Shown piece by piece: positions 11,456 to 24,632 of a stretch of DNA of 64,000 nucleotides. The notes below the pieces were generated by a model. It worked only from the letters and a program-made list of their open reading frames with translations. It ran no database searches and was not told where the DNA came from. The DNA comes from Powellomyces hirtus (Eukaryota > Chytridiomycota > Chytridiomycetes > Spizellomycetales > Powellomycetaceae). The number at the start of each line of letters is the position of its first letter. The first letter of the stretch is position 1. The position numbers were made by a program, and so were the translations under genes. Location: contig JAHLKG010000005.1 in assembly GCA_025526995.1 (NCBI GenBank), positions 248,001 to 312,000 of the forward strand. Direction: 5' to 3'.

Positions 11456-14382
11456 TCAGTATCGATACCCCATCTCACCGAGCTGGTGCTTGAACTGCCT
11501 GTTGTTGCGGACCAACTTTCGCAAAGAAAAAGATTACAACACCCGAAATTGCCTCAATGCAAAACTAGGGTGTTACGGTACCTCGTGTTCCAGCGCCGCA
11601 GCCCGCTGTTCGGCGCGTTCCGCGCGCAGGAGGTAAGGAGTGGGTGACGGTGCGGGTGGCGTGAGTGAGGGTATCGTAGATGCGGTCGGCGGGTCGGTAT
11701 AATTGTAGTTGTACGCCATGTGCTAAACCAAAAGTGACGAACAGCGGGACGTGTGAGAATGAAAAGTAAGGATTGGAACTACCCTCAGCTTGAGTTTCTT
11801 ACTGATTTTCTGCACGTACCCGTGGAATGTAACTATACCCCTCGCGCGGGTCACGCAGCGGGACCGGTGCGTTGTTGGTGAGGTGGGTGGTGTAAGGCGG
11901 TGATGTGGTCGTGTATGTATTTGTCGTTGTGGGGAGGGGTTGATGGTGGCGACCGAGAAGCTGTGACGAAAGAATCAGAAAGCATGCAGAGTCGGAAGCG
12001 CATGGTGAATTGAATGAAGGAAGAGCGTCCCTCACTCCCTCGTTCTTGTTCTCACCTCATTCTCTAACGATGCCGCACGCTGTTCAGCGCGTTCGGCGCG
12101 GATGACGGCGGGGTGAGATGCTGGTGCGGGCGCGGGTGGGCCAGAAGGATTGAAGTCGAATGCGCGCCAGTCATACTGTTGTTGGTGGTGTGGTCGTAGT
12201 TGTTGGTGGGGAAGAGGCGCATCCGGAGGTGGGGGTGCGGCAGTCCGGGAGTTCCGGAATAGCTAAGGGAAAGGAAACAGAAGCAAAGTCAGATGAAATG
12301 TAGAGCGTTCTAGTTTAGTGGTTGGTTGGAGGTTGCGAACGGTGAACTGCACAAAAAGTATGCTGTACCTCATTCTCCAACGCCCTAGCCCGCTGTTCGG
12401 CGCGTTCGACACGGAGGAGGGACGCAAAGTCCGTGTCGGTGCGTTGCAGCGGTGGCGGCGAGAGTGGACCCGTCGGCTGTGAATGTGGTTGTGTTGTCAC
12501 TCCTCCTCCTCGTTGCGTTGCGTTAATATTGTTATGGTTAGTAGTGTACCGCCAGTCGCTTGTCCGTGGATTGTTGCTGCTGGTGGGCTGGTGCGAGGGC
12601 CCGACTGAGAGAGAAGAGTGGAAGGATAAGGAAAGGTAGGAGAGGGAGCGGGAGCGGGTCAGATTCCTTACGATTTGCCAGGAGATCTTGGAGCCCGGCT
12701 ATGACACGTTCTTGTTTTTCGATGACGGAGGGGTATTTGGCTGTTGCTTGGAGTTTCTCCTATGGCAATGACCCCGGACAAAAAAAGCCACAATCAAGAC
12801 TTCCGCCCCAGCATTTTCCACTCTTTCTCTTCTTCTCATCTCATCTCACCTGACACTTCATCAACACCCCACTCTGTGCTCTATGCGCGCTCCTGAGCTC
12901 CAATACCTCTCTCTCCAACTCATTCCGTTCCATCCTCACCGCCTGCAGCGCCGCCAATTCTGCCTCAAGTCTCGCAATCGTATCGCGGTCAGCTTGCAGG
13001 GTCTGCAACAGGCTCGCGTATCGCTTCTGCAGTTCGGGTAAGGTGAGAGTGTTGGTGTCGAGGTTGCGGAGGTAGGTGGAGGTCCGGAATTGGGTGTCGG
13101 AAAGTTGCGTGCGGAGGGAGTTGGTTGTGGCCTACTGGAGGTGGTGTGAAAAAAATGGATGTCGGAAGGTGATGATTTTTCTGGTTACCTCGAGTTGGGA
13201 ATTAAGCTCTCGTAACCGGACAAGTTCTCTTCCCATCTTTTGAATGGCGAGGTTACGGTCGTCGAGTTCTTTAATGAGGCGGGATGTGAGGAGCTGTGGA
13301 TTCGTATTGCCACTGTTATTGATATTGCAATTTTCGTTTTTATTGTTTTTGCGCGCCTCCTCGACCGACTCACGCCCGCCTGGATACCAGTATGCTTGTT
13401 GACCCACGCCCGTGGTGGTCGTTTGTGATGATGGGGTTGTTTCTATTCCTGCTGCTCCCCGATGCAAGCGCGCGGTTTCGAGTAGCCGGTCGATCTCACT
13501 GTTGCTGGTAAGTGCTGCGCCGGGGTGCAGTATGCGAGGAGGTTGGGTTGTCGGATATCCATCTCCGGGTCCCAATCCTTCTCTTGGTGGTTCCGCATTC
13601 CCATACCCACTTGCCGCCATCCCACCGCGCCCGTCCGCGTACCTCTCTGCCTCACCCTCTCTCTCCCGAGGCGTCACACCAAACTCCGTACTCCCATATA
13701 CTCCCTCTCTGGCTCTATCCTCTGGTGGTTGTGGATCATCATCATCATGCACGACTCTCAACTCGACATTCACACTCCCAATCTGTTTCCGCTTGGCCGC
13801 GGCGCTCTTGCTGCTGTTGTGGTCAAGCTGGGAGAGCAGAGTGAGGTCAGTGGCGATGGTTTCCCCGTTGATGAGACGCGGCATGAGAGGAGTGAGGCGT
13901 ACGACGGCGTCGCCGACGAGGTTCTAAGATTAAAAGAGGAATCGGGATGATTAGGGAGCGAAGAGTGGAGTTGTTTGTAATGTTTGTTTCCTTTGTATTT
14001 GATAAAGACAAAAATAAAAACAGACATCTCCCACCGTCACTCTAGTCTCTCTACTTACCACCGGCGTCTCCTTATCCACCTTCACCGCAACCACCACCAA
14101 CAGCAACTCCTTTCCCTCGCCCCCCAACCATTTTAACCCGCGTTTCTTCTTGGGAACATCCGCTAACGGAATCACAAAGTCCGTGATGTGGAACTCGGGT
14201 GTGGTCGTGACGTCTGATACGTCGGTGCGCCGTTTTGTGGCGTCGGTGCCCCCGCGTGGTGGTTCGAGATTGAAGTGCAGAAAGTATGCGGCGGGGGAGA
14301 GGAATGAGGCGGAGTGGATGTGGATGTGGAGGGAGATGGGGGAGGTGGGAGAGGTCGAGGAGGCGGGTTTGGCTGTGGGCAT
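11456..14382 (-). CDS. NT-C2-like/coiled-coil protein with repeated RAERAEQRA exons
   Basis: Nine exons: 14059-14382, 13189-13923, 12850-13131, 12672-12759, 12369-12604, 12056-12262, 11820-11960, 11582-11722 and 11456-11515. All junctions are GT-AG and phases agree, giving 737 aa. Residues about 1-200 look like a beta-sandwich of the N-terminal-C2 (EEIG1/EHBP1) type: alternating strands, then GDAVVRLTPL and IGSVNVELRVVHDD. Then come a linker and a heptad-rich coiled coil from the end of exon 2 through exon 4 (RLIKELDDRNLAIQKMGREL; LEAELAALQAVRMERNELER). Exons 5, 6 and 8 each end with nearly the same helix, xLR(V/A)ERAEQRA(R/A)xLE(N/H)E, followed directly by a phase-0 donor. Function unknown; C2-plus-coiled-coil proteins often link membranes to the cytoskeleton or trafficking machinery. 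An in-frame ATG at 14619 would add 79 residues. Confidence 0.7.
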
Positions 14383-14619
14383 GTTTGTGAATTTTGGGTG
14401 GGGTGGAAAGGGGGGTTGGGCGGAGAGAGTGGATTTAGAAGGAGGGAAAGACAAACGGGGAATATAAAAAAATGACGAACTCCGCGGTTCTGTTCCGGAC
14501 AGAATTTCGACACCAAGTCCGCTTCCCTCCCAGAGAATATCTATTTTCGTCCTGATCGGAGCGGAAGACTTTCTGCTTACGGTTGAACTGCGGCGTGGCT
14601 TGTCCCTCTCAGCACGCAC

Positions 14620-17217
14620 GTGACCATTGATCTGCTATATTTTTGTTTCTTCTCAGCACCCCGCTCTTCTTCTCCCCCGTCTGCCTTTCCGCATTCGCTT
14701 TCTGCATCTGCATACCCAGACACACGTTAGGTGAGTTACCGCTATCCCCTCGCTCGTACATACCCGCTTGTGCAGCCGCATACGTATGTGAGATGGCGCA
14801 GTGAGATGACTCTATGTTCTGCAATGCTCAGTTTTCCCCAAGTCTGGGGTTTTCCCTCGGCGTGGGGCAAACGCTGAAGATAAAACAACACACACACATT
14901 ACCTGATTGTGCCACTTTTCGTCGGCTGGTTCTGGGAGAACGGGCTACGTGTCCTCTGGGATCTTTGTTAACAGTGTTCTGCTCTGTGTAGATATCATGA
15001 AGGTCTATTAAATGTCAGGCAGTTGGTGCCCCCTTTGTGGGAGCTGCACATCTCGAACGCTTGCCCAACTACTCGTTCAGCATGGTAAGTACTTGTGTGT
15101 GCTCTTGTGGCGGAGAGATAGAGAGTTCTCTGGCGGAGGCCCCAAACGTGATGATAAAATCCACTGCATACCGAGCCCCAAATTTTGAACTCCGTTTTGG
15201 AGTTCGTGGGGCAAAGAGGGTGCTATATAGTCATAGTTACACTGATTTATTTGGGACACATATTTGTGGGGTGATAAAGGCCAATGTCGGTTGCTGAGCT
15301 TGCTTTGCTAACCTTTGTTTTCTTTCGCACTTTCTTTTTGCCGATATCAGATGCTTTTTGCGACTTTCGGTGCACGGAGCGGAACCTACATCTGTTGCAT
15401 CCATCTGACAAGCATTCCGTTCCCCAGCATTGCTGGAACAACGCCTCCGACACAGCTACATTGTGGAATTGACCGCCCGAGCACGAATATGAGCTCTTTA
15501 CTCAACTCCGTCTACTTTTGACTGCGTATTCTTACGAATGCATAATTCAGCCGAAACTGAATGGATTTGCTAAAAAGTTGATATTCTTGTTCGCAGTGGT
15601 TAGGTCTACGGATCTGAACGCAAAGGTGGTTGGGGACTATATGTCAAGCAAGATGTGCAGCTGAGAATGCTCGTTGAACTGTCGACCACTTATGAGTGCC
15701 CTCGGGGAGCAAGACTTGCTTTGCACGAGGCATAGCTATGTAGTTTTGGAAATAATGGTCACGATTCACATGTTTCCATTGAGAGAATCTCGAGAAACGC
15801 GCGGCCTCCGCAGTCTCCCTTCATCTTTTTCCTCCGCTCGCGACTTCTGTTTATCATTAATGCTTCACTCATTGAATACAATGTATATATTGCCTCTCGT
15901 GATTATGGCATTTCTGCCCTGTGGGTTGAGCGATTAACCCCATTGAATCAGGAATATTAGATCTCAGCCGTTCCTTTGTTCAGAATACGAAGTACTGCCA
16001 ATATTGATGTCCTCATGGACCATCGGTGAAGAATAAGCAGAATCAAGTAAAGCGAAGCGAGGGAGCATCGGAGCGGCTAGGGCCAGCAAGACTGGTTATC
16101 ACCGATTGATGGTGAAATGGAATGGAACTATGGGTAGCGACAGTAAGGAGATGTAGTGAGCCAAGTCTAATGAGGCCGTATTGCTTCTTTGACTGGAAGG
16201 AGGGGTAAGCCTAGCCCGACTGGAGCTCATCGTAATATCAGTGAAAATCCTCTATAGGTAGTTGAGAAGCTACGTCCTTGAAACAACAATAGCTAATCGA
16301 ACAAAGTTATCCAGCTGCCGACAAAGGAGGCGATATCAAATGGCAGCTGCAATAAAGCTACGCCATCATCAAAAGATGATCGACTTTGAAGATCATGCTA
16401 GGGGTTCGGTGGACCTGCGATCTCGATCGAATGTACATGAGGGCATGGGTGCCGGATAGGATCCAAGGATGCCGAGGGGACTGAGGCTACGTTCAGCGTA
16501 ATGGAATAAAGCAAAGGAAATGCTCGAATGGAATGAGATGGTAAGTAGCGGAGCAATAGCACCGCGAAGCGTCACCAAGGCGATAACATGGAGCCTAGAT
16601 TTCTATGTTTCCTGGAGATGGTGTATGCCACAGTCTTGCGGATGTGATGCAAAGGCTTTGTTTCGTTCGAAAGGCACACGTATTGGTCACATTGGGCTCT
16701 ATCCACGTAGAATTGTACCATGCGCCGAGGTTGTCCGGAAGACGCATTGATTTTCCTTGCAATCAATCAGTGTCGTGTAAAACTGTGAACGTCCCAGCCA
16801 AGATTTTGTGCACGCAAACGGCACCCGTATGGTATCACATGCCGAGTTGTTTTTCCATCCTAAATCGATAGGTTTTCTGCAAACAGAACCCGCGGACTGA
16901 TGTGTTGTTCACATGTCATTTCCACATTTCGCCGTCTCTCGGAGAGTTTGACCTCGCCGTTTTGTTGATTGAGAATTTTGTCAATTGAGAACACCTCGAG
17001 CTCTTAGTTACCACATGTCGACGTTTTGTTGTTGTTGTCTGCAGCTTCATCCGTTCTTTCTGGCCATTTTCCTGTATATAGCCGTTACACCTCTGATGCA
17101 CTTCACAGAAATCTCTCCTGGATGTCAAGTAGAAACGGAATTGCTTTCATATATTATGCTACTACCCTTTTCGTTCATAATCTGGACCCATCGCGTTCGT
17201 CTTTAGTAAAACACGCG
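14620..17217. other. Gene-poor stretch, 2.6 kb
   Basis: No coding sequence I can support: only frames under 90 codons, none with a recognisable motif or a consistent exon chain. It contains a short CA run near 14890. I see no tRNA or rRNA. Confidence 0.55.
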
Positions 17218-20200
17218 ATGCTCGCGAAAACGCGTCGGCGCGTAAGCAGTCAAAATGTGTCAATTGACAGTTTGGGGCTCCACTCGGATGGCATCAAGGT
17301 AAGAACGCCTAGGGCATCTGCAGTCTGGAAAACGCACTGTTCTGCAATGCCTAACTTTCAGTTTTATCGTAAATAGGTGATGAGCTCGTCATCATGGTCT
17401 GAAAAAACTCATCTGCCCAACAGTACTCACATATCAAGTCTTCCCAACAAACCTATCTCCCGGCCGCGATCTTTTCGCCAGCCGCGCACCTATCCTGCTT
17501 CCGCTGCGGATATCCCTTCTGAATTAATAACGGCAGCGTATCCGACACCGTGCTCGACATCCGAGTCAGCAATCTCGACTACTGCAGCAGAACTCAATTC
17601 ACGCCTTTTCACAGCGTCTGAGGATCTGGCGGCGAAATTGGGGAGGAGCGGGAAATCTGAAGTGAAGCGGGGCGGTTGTAACACTGTGTATCCGTCGACG
17701 GAAGTGGAAGATATCGCAAGTGAAGGGACAAACATCTTGACGGTTATTTCAACAAACGGAATGGTGGTCGCGCAGAAATCAAGAGGCGAGCTGGACGCCG
17801 CCCCTGTCAGACCGCCAAGTACCACTACACAAACCATTGCCGCCAATCCCCCGCGCCCAGATTACCACCCAGCATCATTCTCACCACACCATTCCGCGGG
17901 TCGGAGGCTAGTTACCGCCGGCACGAGCGCCACAAACCTCTGGGCCTACTCCTTCCGCGAGACCTCTCGTCAAAAATCGCAATTCTGCATCGGCTGCTGC
18001 TCTGTCTGCCTCGTCGTGTTTGCTGTGGCCCTTCTCATGACCGTCATGACCATCACTCCCGTCATCTTCCTCAGCCTTGCAGAAAAAACATCTGGTGAAA
18101 CCGATATGACCATGTGGGCCGACTGGAATTCGGGTTTCAGTTTGCTGAATTATACTAAAGCCCAGGAGGTTCTGTACGATATTGAATTGTTTACGTATAA
18201 TACCCCGCGTGTGGCGCGATACCCCTTGCAGTATTATATTCCAGACTCGTGTCAGGGATGGGACCCGCAGAATCCAGGGAATACGACATTCACGTACACA
18301 GGGCCAACAACAGACCCATCAGAGGACGCGGCAACCCAGGCGGCAAAGGAGACACTCCGCCAACGATGCCAGGTCGATCCAGACCGATGCATCAAGAACA
18401 TGTGCTCGAAAACGATGGCACTTTGGTTTTGGCTCATTGACTCGGACCTTGAGAACGAGTATGGAATCGGTCGGGCGTGGGAGTACCCGCCCGTTCCGAA
18501 AGACTCGGTTTACTTTGGATCTCGCAGCGCGAGAGCGATGGGAATTGAAGTGGACGACTTGATCTTTTTGAGCTTTGATGCGTACATGTTCTCCACCACG
18601 TACAACACGGTAAAACGAAGCGCGGGGATTAACGACGCGACATTCTACAATGTGATGACCGTCAATGTACCGCTTCGGGTGGCTGCTATTTATGATGAGG
18701 ACGGTAGCAACAAGTTTCCGCAGTGGACACGGAGCCAGTACAATGCGATTCTAGAATACGGCACTATTCTAGAAGCCATCGCACCTTTCTTCCATCCTTC
18801 CTATCCGCTTACGTTCCGCCAACTACTGACTACAGCATCGCAAAACAGGGCCCAGTACGGTGAAGCCAATCAGATCGTCTTTGCGTGCGACAAACCGCGC
18901 TTCAAATGTTACCTCGACTCCAATTTCGCCAATGTGGCAACGAAGCTGTTGACGTGGGGCTCCATCATCCGCTTCCGTCTAGGATTTGATATCGTGAACG
19001 TTGGGTTAGACGCACTGGGGTCCCTGAGAAGTGTCAGTACTTTCTCTCAGTTCCTGTCCCTGATCACGTCGATCGTGGTGGCCTTGTTTGTTGGACTGTC
19101 GTGCTTTTTGATCTACAATTTGTTGATGGTCTCGGTCGAAACAAAAACGTTCGAGCTCGGCATATTGCGGATGATTGGGCAAACCCGCGGTGGCATCGTG
19201 CACATGATCCTGGTTCGTGGTGCTTTTTGCAAGCAGCGGAACCTTCAGGAAAGACAAAAATCACTCATGTTCCCAGTGATGATGTAGATGCAAGCCGCAA
19301 CTTATTCCATCCCAGCCTGGGGCATCGGCCTCGCGCTCGCGCAAATCGGCTTCGTCGCCGGAAAGCGGTTTCTGGAGAGCATCGCCAACATCTCCATCTC
19401 GCCCTGGCTGACTCCCAGCTCAGTAGCCGTAGCGACCATTCTCGGGATCGTAGTTCCAGCGATCGCCGCCATTCTCCCTATCCGGCAAGCACTCTCGGGC
19501 AACCTGCGAGACGCACTCGATAAGCGACACAGCAAAGTCAAACCGGTCATGATCACCATTGAACGGAGCGGGCCGGGATCCCTCGCTTCCATACTGCCAA
19601 ATGCATGTACGGGAGCGCTGCTCGCAGCCCTCGCGTTCGGAATTTATTACCTCGTCCCGAAAGCGTTGGTCGACAACAATTTGGCCCTCCTGTTCAACCT
19701 TTTCATGGCATTGCTCCTGGGCATGTTGCTGGGCATGGTCATGCTGAGTTTCAACGTGCAGCCCGTGGCTGAGAAAATCATCCTCACTGCTTTGCTCATG
19801 GTCGTCTTCTTTGAAAACGCGGCTATTCATGCGCTCGTGTCTCAGAATTTGGTCGCACATCGGTTGAGGAACAGGAAGACTGCGACAATGTTTGCGTTTT
19901 CCCTGGCGTTTATCATCTTTCTGTCAGTGAACCTGAGCGTCGAGCTCAACGGCATGGAATTCGAGTGAGTGCCGCATTCTCTGTTTTCATGTTACGGACA
20001 CAGGTTTAACGGTCCACATCTCGACAACGTTCAGCCAAATGCAGAAAATCGGCGCCCAGATTCGAGTGTCCAATGAAAACAACGGAAATGGCATTCCGGC
20101 GGATGCAATTGCAAAGATTGAGGAGCTGTGCCACGCAAATCGACCATTCGTTGTAGACTGGTCCTATAGCTCCGCTTCGATGCGCGAGATTGATTCGTCA

Positions 20201-21290
20201 GTGATAAACACCCAACTAGCCAACCTCGGGCGCATCGCGACATTCGACATTGAAGTATTCGCCGTGTCCCCCAACTTTTTCAACATCCCCGAACCCGACT
20301 CCAAGGTCTACATCATCGGCGAATCGGATTCTACGCTATCTGCGCTATCTGTTTCTGAACAGCTGTATACGTACAAGGGGCAGCATTCGGCAGCTATCAG
20401 CACGATTTTACGCAAGGAGTTGGCGATTACAGAGTTGAGCGGGGGAGAAAGCAATTTTACGGATTCGTTCTTGCTTCAGACGACGGTGAAGGGTGCAGAT
20501 ACCAGGTCTCAGACGCAGTACAATGTCCTTCAACCTATGGCGTTTTTGGACTCGGCGCCATATGCAACAATGACCAAGTTTCCATTGACAGGCAGAACGG
20601 GCGCCATCGTTTCGTTCCCTACGTTTGTCGACTTATCAAACGGCAGATTAAAATCCGTGGAAGAAGTGCCTATCACCAGCATACACATTGCGCTGGATAT
20701 ATCCGCTTCAGAATATGCCTTGAGATTGGGCGAGTTTGCTGAGGCGCTCGGGGAACTTGTCATCAATACGGACACATCGCTCGCAAATTTGAAGAAGGAA
20801 ATCGATGACATCCAGTCATCACGTCAGCTTCTGAGCACCATTTTCAACCTCGCGACGATCCTGGTGATGTTGATCACGTTGTTCAGCCTCAATGGGTGCA
20901 TGTACACCAACATCACGGAGCAAGGAAAAGAACTCGGGGTGTTGAGAGCTTTGGGTGTCACCAAGTGGGGGATCTTCCGTGTTTGCACGTACGAAGCGTT
21001 TGTGCTGACATCCGCGGCGGGATTACTGGGGGTAAGTTTACGCAAGGAAATATTCCCGCAAGGTTTCTTGAGTAACGAGCCTTTGCTAGGGACTCATCGG
21101 TGCCGCCATAGGATGGTCCATGGCAGCGCAGAGAGCCATTATGACTCAAACGCCCGTGGGGTTCCCTTTCCCGTGGGACATCACTGCCGTCGCGATATGC
21201 GCATCCGTCATTTCCTCGTTCATATCCACTACGGGCCCGGTGTATGGTCTGATCGGAAAGAGAAAAATCGTAGCAATACTGCGAGATTGA
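17218..21290 (+). CDS. Polytopic permease with two FtsX-like modules
   Basis: Exons 17218-17298, 17377-19212, 19288-19964, 20035-21031 and 21090-21290 give 1263 aa. The layout resembles a duplicated MacB/FtsX permease: a cytosolic N-terminus of about 210 aa, one TM (CCSVCLVVFAVALLMTVMTI), a large Cys-containing extramembrane domain, a TM group with the signature ETKTFELGILRMIG, a middle TM bundle, a second extramembrane domain, then a TM and the second signature EQGKELGVLRALG with closing helices. Such permeases couple an ATPase to mechanical work or export across a membrane. No ABC ATPase is encoded here, so the partner is unknown. The exon 3/4 junction is uncertain: phase fits donor GTGAGT next to 19964 with the acceptor at 20034, while the acceptor at 20003 would keep more sequence but breaks phase. 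Exon 2 uses a weak donor (GTTCGT). Confidence 0.75.
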
Positions 21291-21378
21291 ACCGGGACTG
21301 GCTTGAGCCTTGCACATCTTTTGTACATGCTGTAACTTTCGTTGTATAGTAGGCCTCCCCATCTTATTTTCTGCAAGA

Positions 21379-24306
21379 TTAAGTCTCTTCGCATCCTTTC
21401 AGTGGGTGGCCATAATTTTTCTTAACTTCTTCGTTTGCCGCTGCCATCAAATTGCTGAAAATTGTTGCCCATGCTCCATTTCCTTTGCCTTTCCGATCGT
21501 TCATGTCCTCTCCCACCTTTGCTTTAAACCACCGGAGCAAAATATCAACCTCTTCCAACTCCATGTCCTGAACCAGGTTGCTGATGTACTGAATCACTGC
21601 TTCGACATCCTCAGGATCTGGCCCACCTCGATACGAACTAATCCAGTCACTAAGCATCGCGCGAACCATGTCGCCATCACTGACGGAACCAAGAGCGGGT
21701 CGTCCGATGGGTTCCGGCAATGGGATCACGGGAGCGGCTGGCGGAGGACTAGGAGACGGTGGGCGATTGGCAATGCCGCCGCCGGGCAGATACTGATCAA
21801 ATCGCAGTTGCCCTTTCCCCGGAGATATTTTCGAACCTCGCCGTTTGCCTCTTTTGAGAATCCCGGGCTGGGCCGCAATGTTACGCTTGGAGTCTGGTGC
21901 TTTCATTGCGGCTTCCAATTCTTTCCGGATCGAGTCAGGAAGGGCTCTCAAGACTTCAGGGTCTACCTGGGATGCCGTGGGTAACGTGTATTTTGCAGCC
22001 TTTGAAGGGCTGAGATCCTCTTGTCTAGCCTGCGGCGCCGGAGGAGTCTCATTTCTGATTTGCTGAGTGGCCCGGGCTTCCAGATAGGGCTTGATTTCGG
22101 CTTGTAGATCGGCTGGCAGCTGAACAAGGACGTCCCAGTCAATCTCATCGACTTTAATTCCGTACCTAGAGAAGAGATCTGATGCTCCGTCTTCAGTTGC
22201 GCTGTGCTTGCCCTTTCTCTCGTTCTTTAGCGGATCATTGGACGGTCCTGCCCCAAACGTTAGCGTTTTTTGTCCAAGTTCCATAGGTCCTGATTGACCG
22301 CCCGCCCCGCCCTCCAACTTTGAGACATGCAATCCTACTCCACGAATGTCGTCGACTTTCATTTGCATCTCACATAGCATTCTGTACCCCTCGCGGAAGA
22401 TGGCTTCGGTTGAATCAGAAGCGGCTTTGAACGCGTGTGACTTTGACAAATTATCTACATCCGATTGTTAGCTTGATGACTAGCCCCATCACATGAGCAT
22501 GCACAACTTACCGCAATCTCCGCACCCTAGTACTTTCGCAGGCTCTCCTTCATATCTTTTTCGTTTGACCTTGATCGTAATATGTTTTCCTTTGACGGAA
22601 GCCGCCTTCATCCGTTTCACCACCTCCTCGGTCAGCTCGTACATGAACTTTTCAACCTGATCATATTTCTGAAAGCGGATGCCCCAGTTTATCTCTGCAC
22701 CAACGCTTTGGCGAGGTTTGTTCTCCAGCTCTCTCGTGTCGATACCGCGGCAGGCTAGCACATGGACGTTAATGAAAAATCTTAGAAAGGCTCCCGTAGA
22801 ATCATTTCACATACCCTTGTAGAGCATCGAACCGGTCTTTTCCCCACATTCTTTCTGCAGCATACTCAGAGAGAGAGCTGACAACTCTTTGCAAGTCTTG
22901 ATATTCTTGTGCGCCAGTTTTTCGGTCAGGACGTAACCCACTCCCGGGAGATCGGATATTGTCTGTGACTCCATGAATGCAGTCTCGGTCCCTTTCGGGA
23001 CCAGATGCGCACCGTCAGGTTTCGCCTCTTTCGTTGCCATTCTCGCGATAAGCATGTTGGAACCGATGCCTATACTGTTGCACAGGCTACATCAGCCAAC
23101 GCATCGCAGAGACATGAGTCAAAATGTGTCGGACCTTGCGCGACAGCCCGTGGCTTCTAATATCTCTGCCCGAATCCTATTCGCAAGTGCGATTTCTGGA
23201 AGTGCGTCCGCCTTCTCGATAGATGACGAGACTTCCAGATACGCTTCATCACACGAAACCGCTTGAACTTCATCCCCGTAACGTAGCAGGATTGTGTACA
23301 ACGCCTTTGAGCACGCGTCATAGTTCTCAAACTCATACGGCATGACAGTCAAATTCTTGCACATTTCCCGCGCCCGGCCTATTGACATCCCGTTCCGCAC
23401 ACCATGCGCGCGGGCCGCGTAATTGCAAGACGCGATTTCCGATGTGGATCCCCTACCACCTGTACCAGCAGAATGGGCAACAGCGACTGGGCGGTCCCGC
23501 AAGTCTGGGCGTTCCCGGACAGCAACGGAAGCGAAAAAGCAATCCATATCGACGTGCATTATGATCGCGTTTGGGTTGGGACGTGGTACAGTTCGCTTCA
23601 GGGTCGCTTGCTGCATAGCCACGAAATCCCGCAGGTCGCTCTTCCATGTGCTCAGATGGTGCAGGCGAGAAGAGTTGAAGTACTTCTGTAAGAACCCGGG
23701 ACCAGTGCAAATGTTTGCTTTAACCCACTCGCTGTCCATATTGAGCTGTGGGCGCTTTGTCCCAAAATGCAACACAGCCTCATCAGGAACCTCCTCTTCT
23801 TCATCTTCTTCTTCAGCCTCCACGATATCAATCTCGGGCTGAGCTTCTATAGTAGGTTCAGGTTCCTGAACAACACGGGTTTCCTCGTGCGCTCCGAACC
23901 TATCTAATGTTTTCTGACTAGCCACTACATTCGTGTAGAGCCGATACTGCAGCCAATTCAGCAGCTTTTTTTCCTTTATGCTGTCCAAAAGCCACGCCGG
24001 TGTTACAACGGGTTTTCGCAGCTGCTTCATTTTGGAGTCCGTCATTTGCGATGCGATAATGTGCGTCACATCCCCTTCCAGTTTATCGCGGACCAGCGCT
24101 CCATGAGTCAGAATCAGCTCCTTGAATTCAAGGTACGTGAGACTGCTCCCGTGGGTTTGTGTATACCCATTGAAGTAAACGTTGATGCCGGCAAGAATGG
24201 AGGACTGACTTCCTGCGGCAGCCGTTTGTTGACCCTGAAACTCCAGTTTCTGGCGTTTGACAGCCATGTATTCACGAAACCCCCCAGGGAAAGCCATTTT
24301 TCTCAA
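21379..24306 (-). CDS. REV1: DNA repair protein REV1 (Y-family polymerase)
   Basis: Exons 23135-24306, 22815-23074, 22512-22754 and 21379-22454, phase-consistent, 916 aa. An N-terminal BRCT domain (about 35-125, including FNGYTQTH...THIIASQ and PAWLLDSI) is followed by an acidic linker and the UmuC/IMS polymerase domain. The catalytic motifs are IIMHVDMDCFFASV and SCDEAYLEV, followed by ATGCRASIGIGSNMLIARMATK (rebuilt across intron 1), the helix-hairpin region SDLPGVGYVL and the little-finger region CRGIDTREL...AEINWGIRF. The C-terminal part has ubiquitin-binding-type segments (DWDVLVQLPADLQAEIKPYL; VLRALPDSIRKELEAA) and a C-terminal helical domain that in REV1 docks other translesion polymerases. 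It inserts dCMP opposite lesions in the nucleus. Its stop lies 88 bp from the convergent permease stop. A Met at 24297 is an alternative start. Confidence 0.95.
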
Positions 24307-24632
24307 CTATCAATATCCCAGAAATCAGAATTTTGTCTTGCAGGAGAGGTTCAAATTGCGATGCAGAAACAAAAAGCCACGGAACCAGACGCGTCCGTCA
24401 TCATCGGCCCAACTCTGCCCCGGCTCCGCTCGCGTTCTGTGAACCTCCTTTCGTCACGGAAAGCGTTGTGCATTTAGCGACAGACGCCCAGTAAACAAAG
24501 GTAACAGAAGAAAATTTAAAAAATATTGTCTGCAGCCACCCATCAGGAGTATCGAACGTGGTGCTGATCTCCACTTCCACTTTTCTTTTTTGTGCACACT
24601 TTACGAAAAGAACGTGAAGAAGTCTGATCAAT

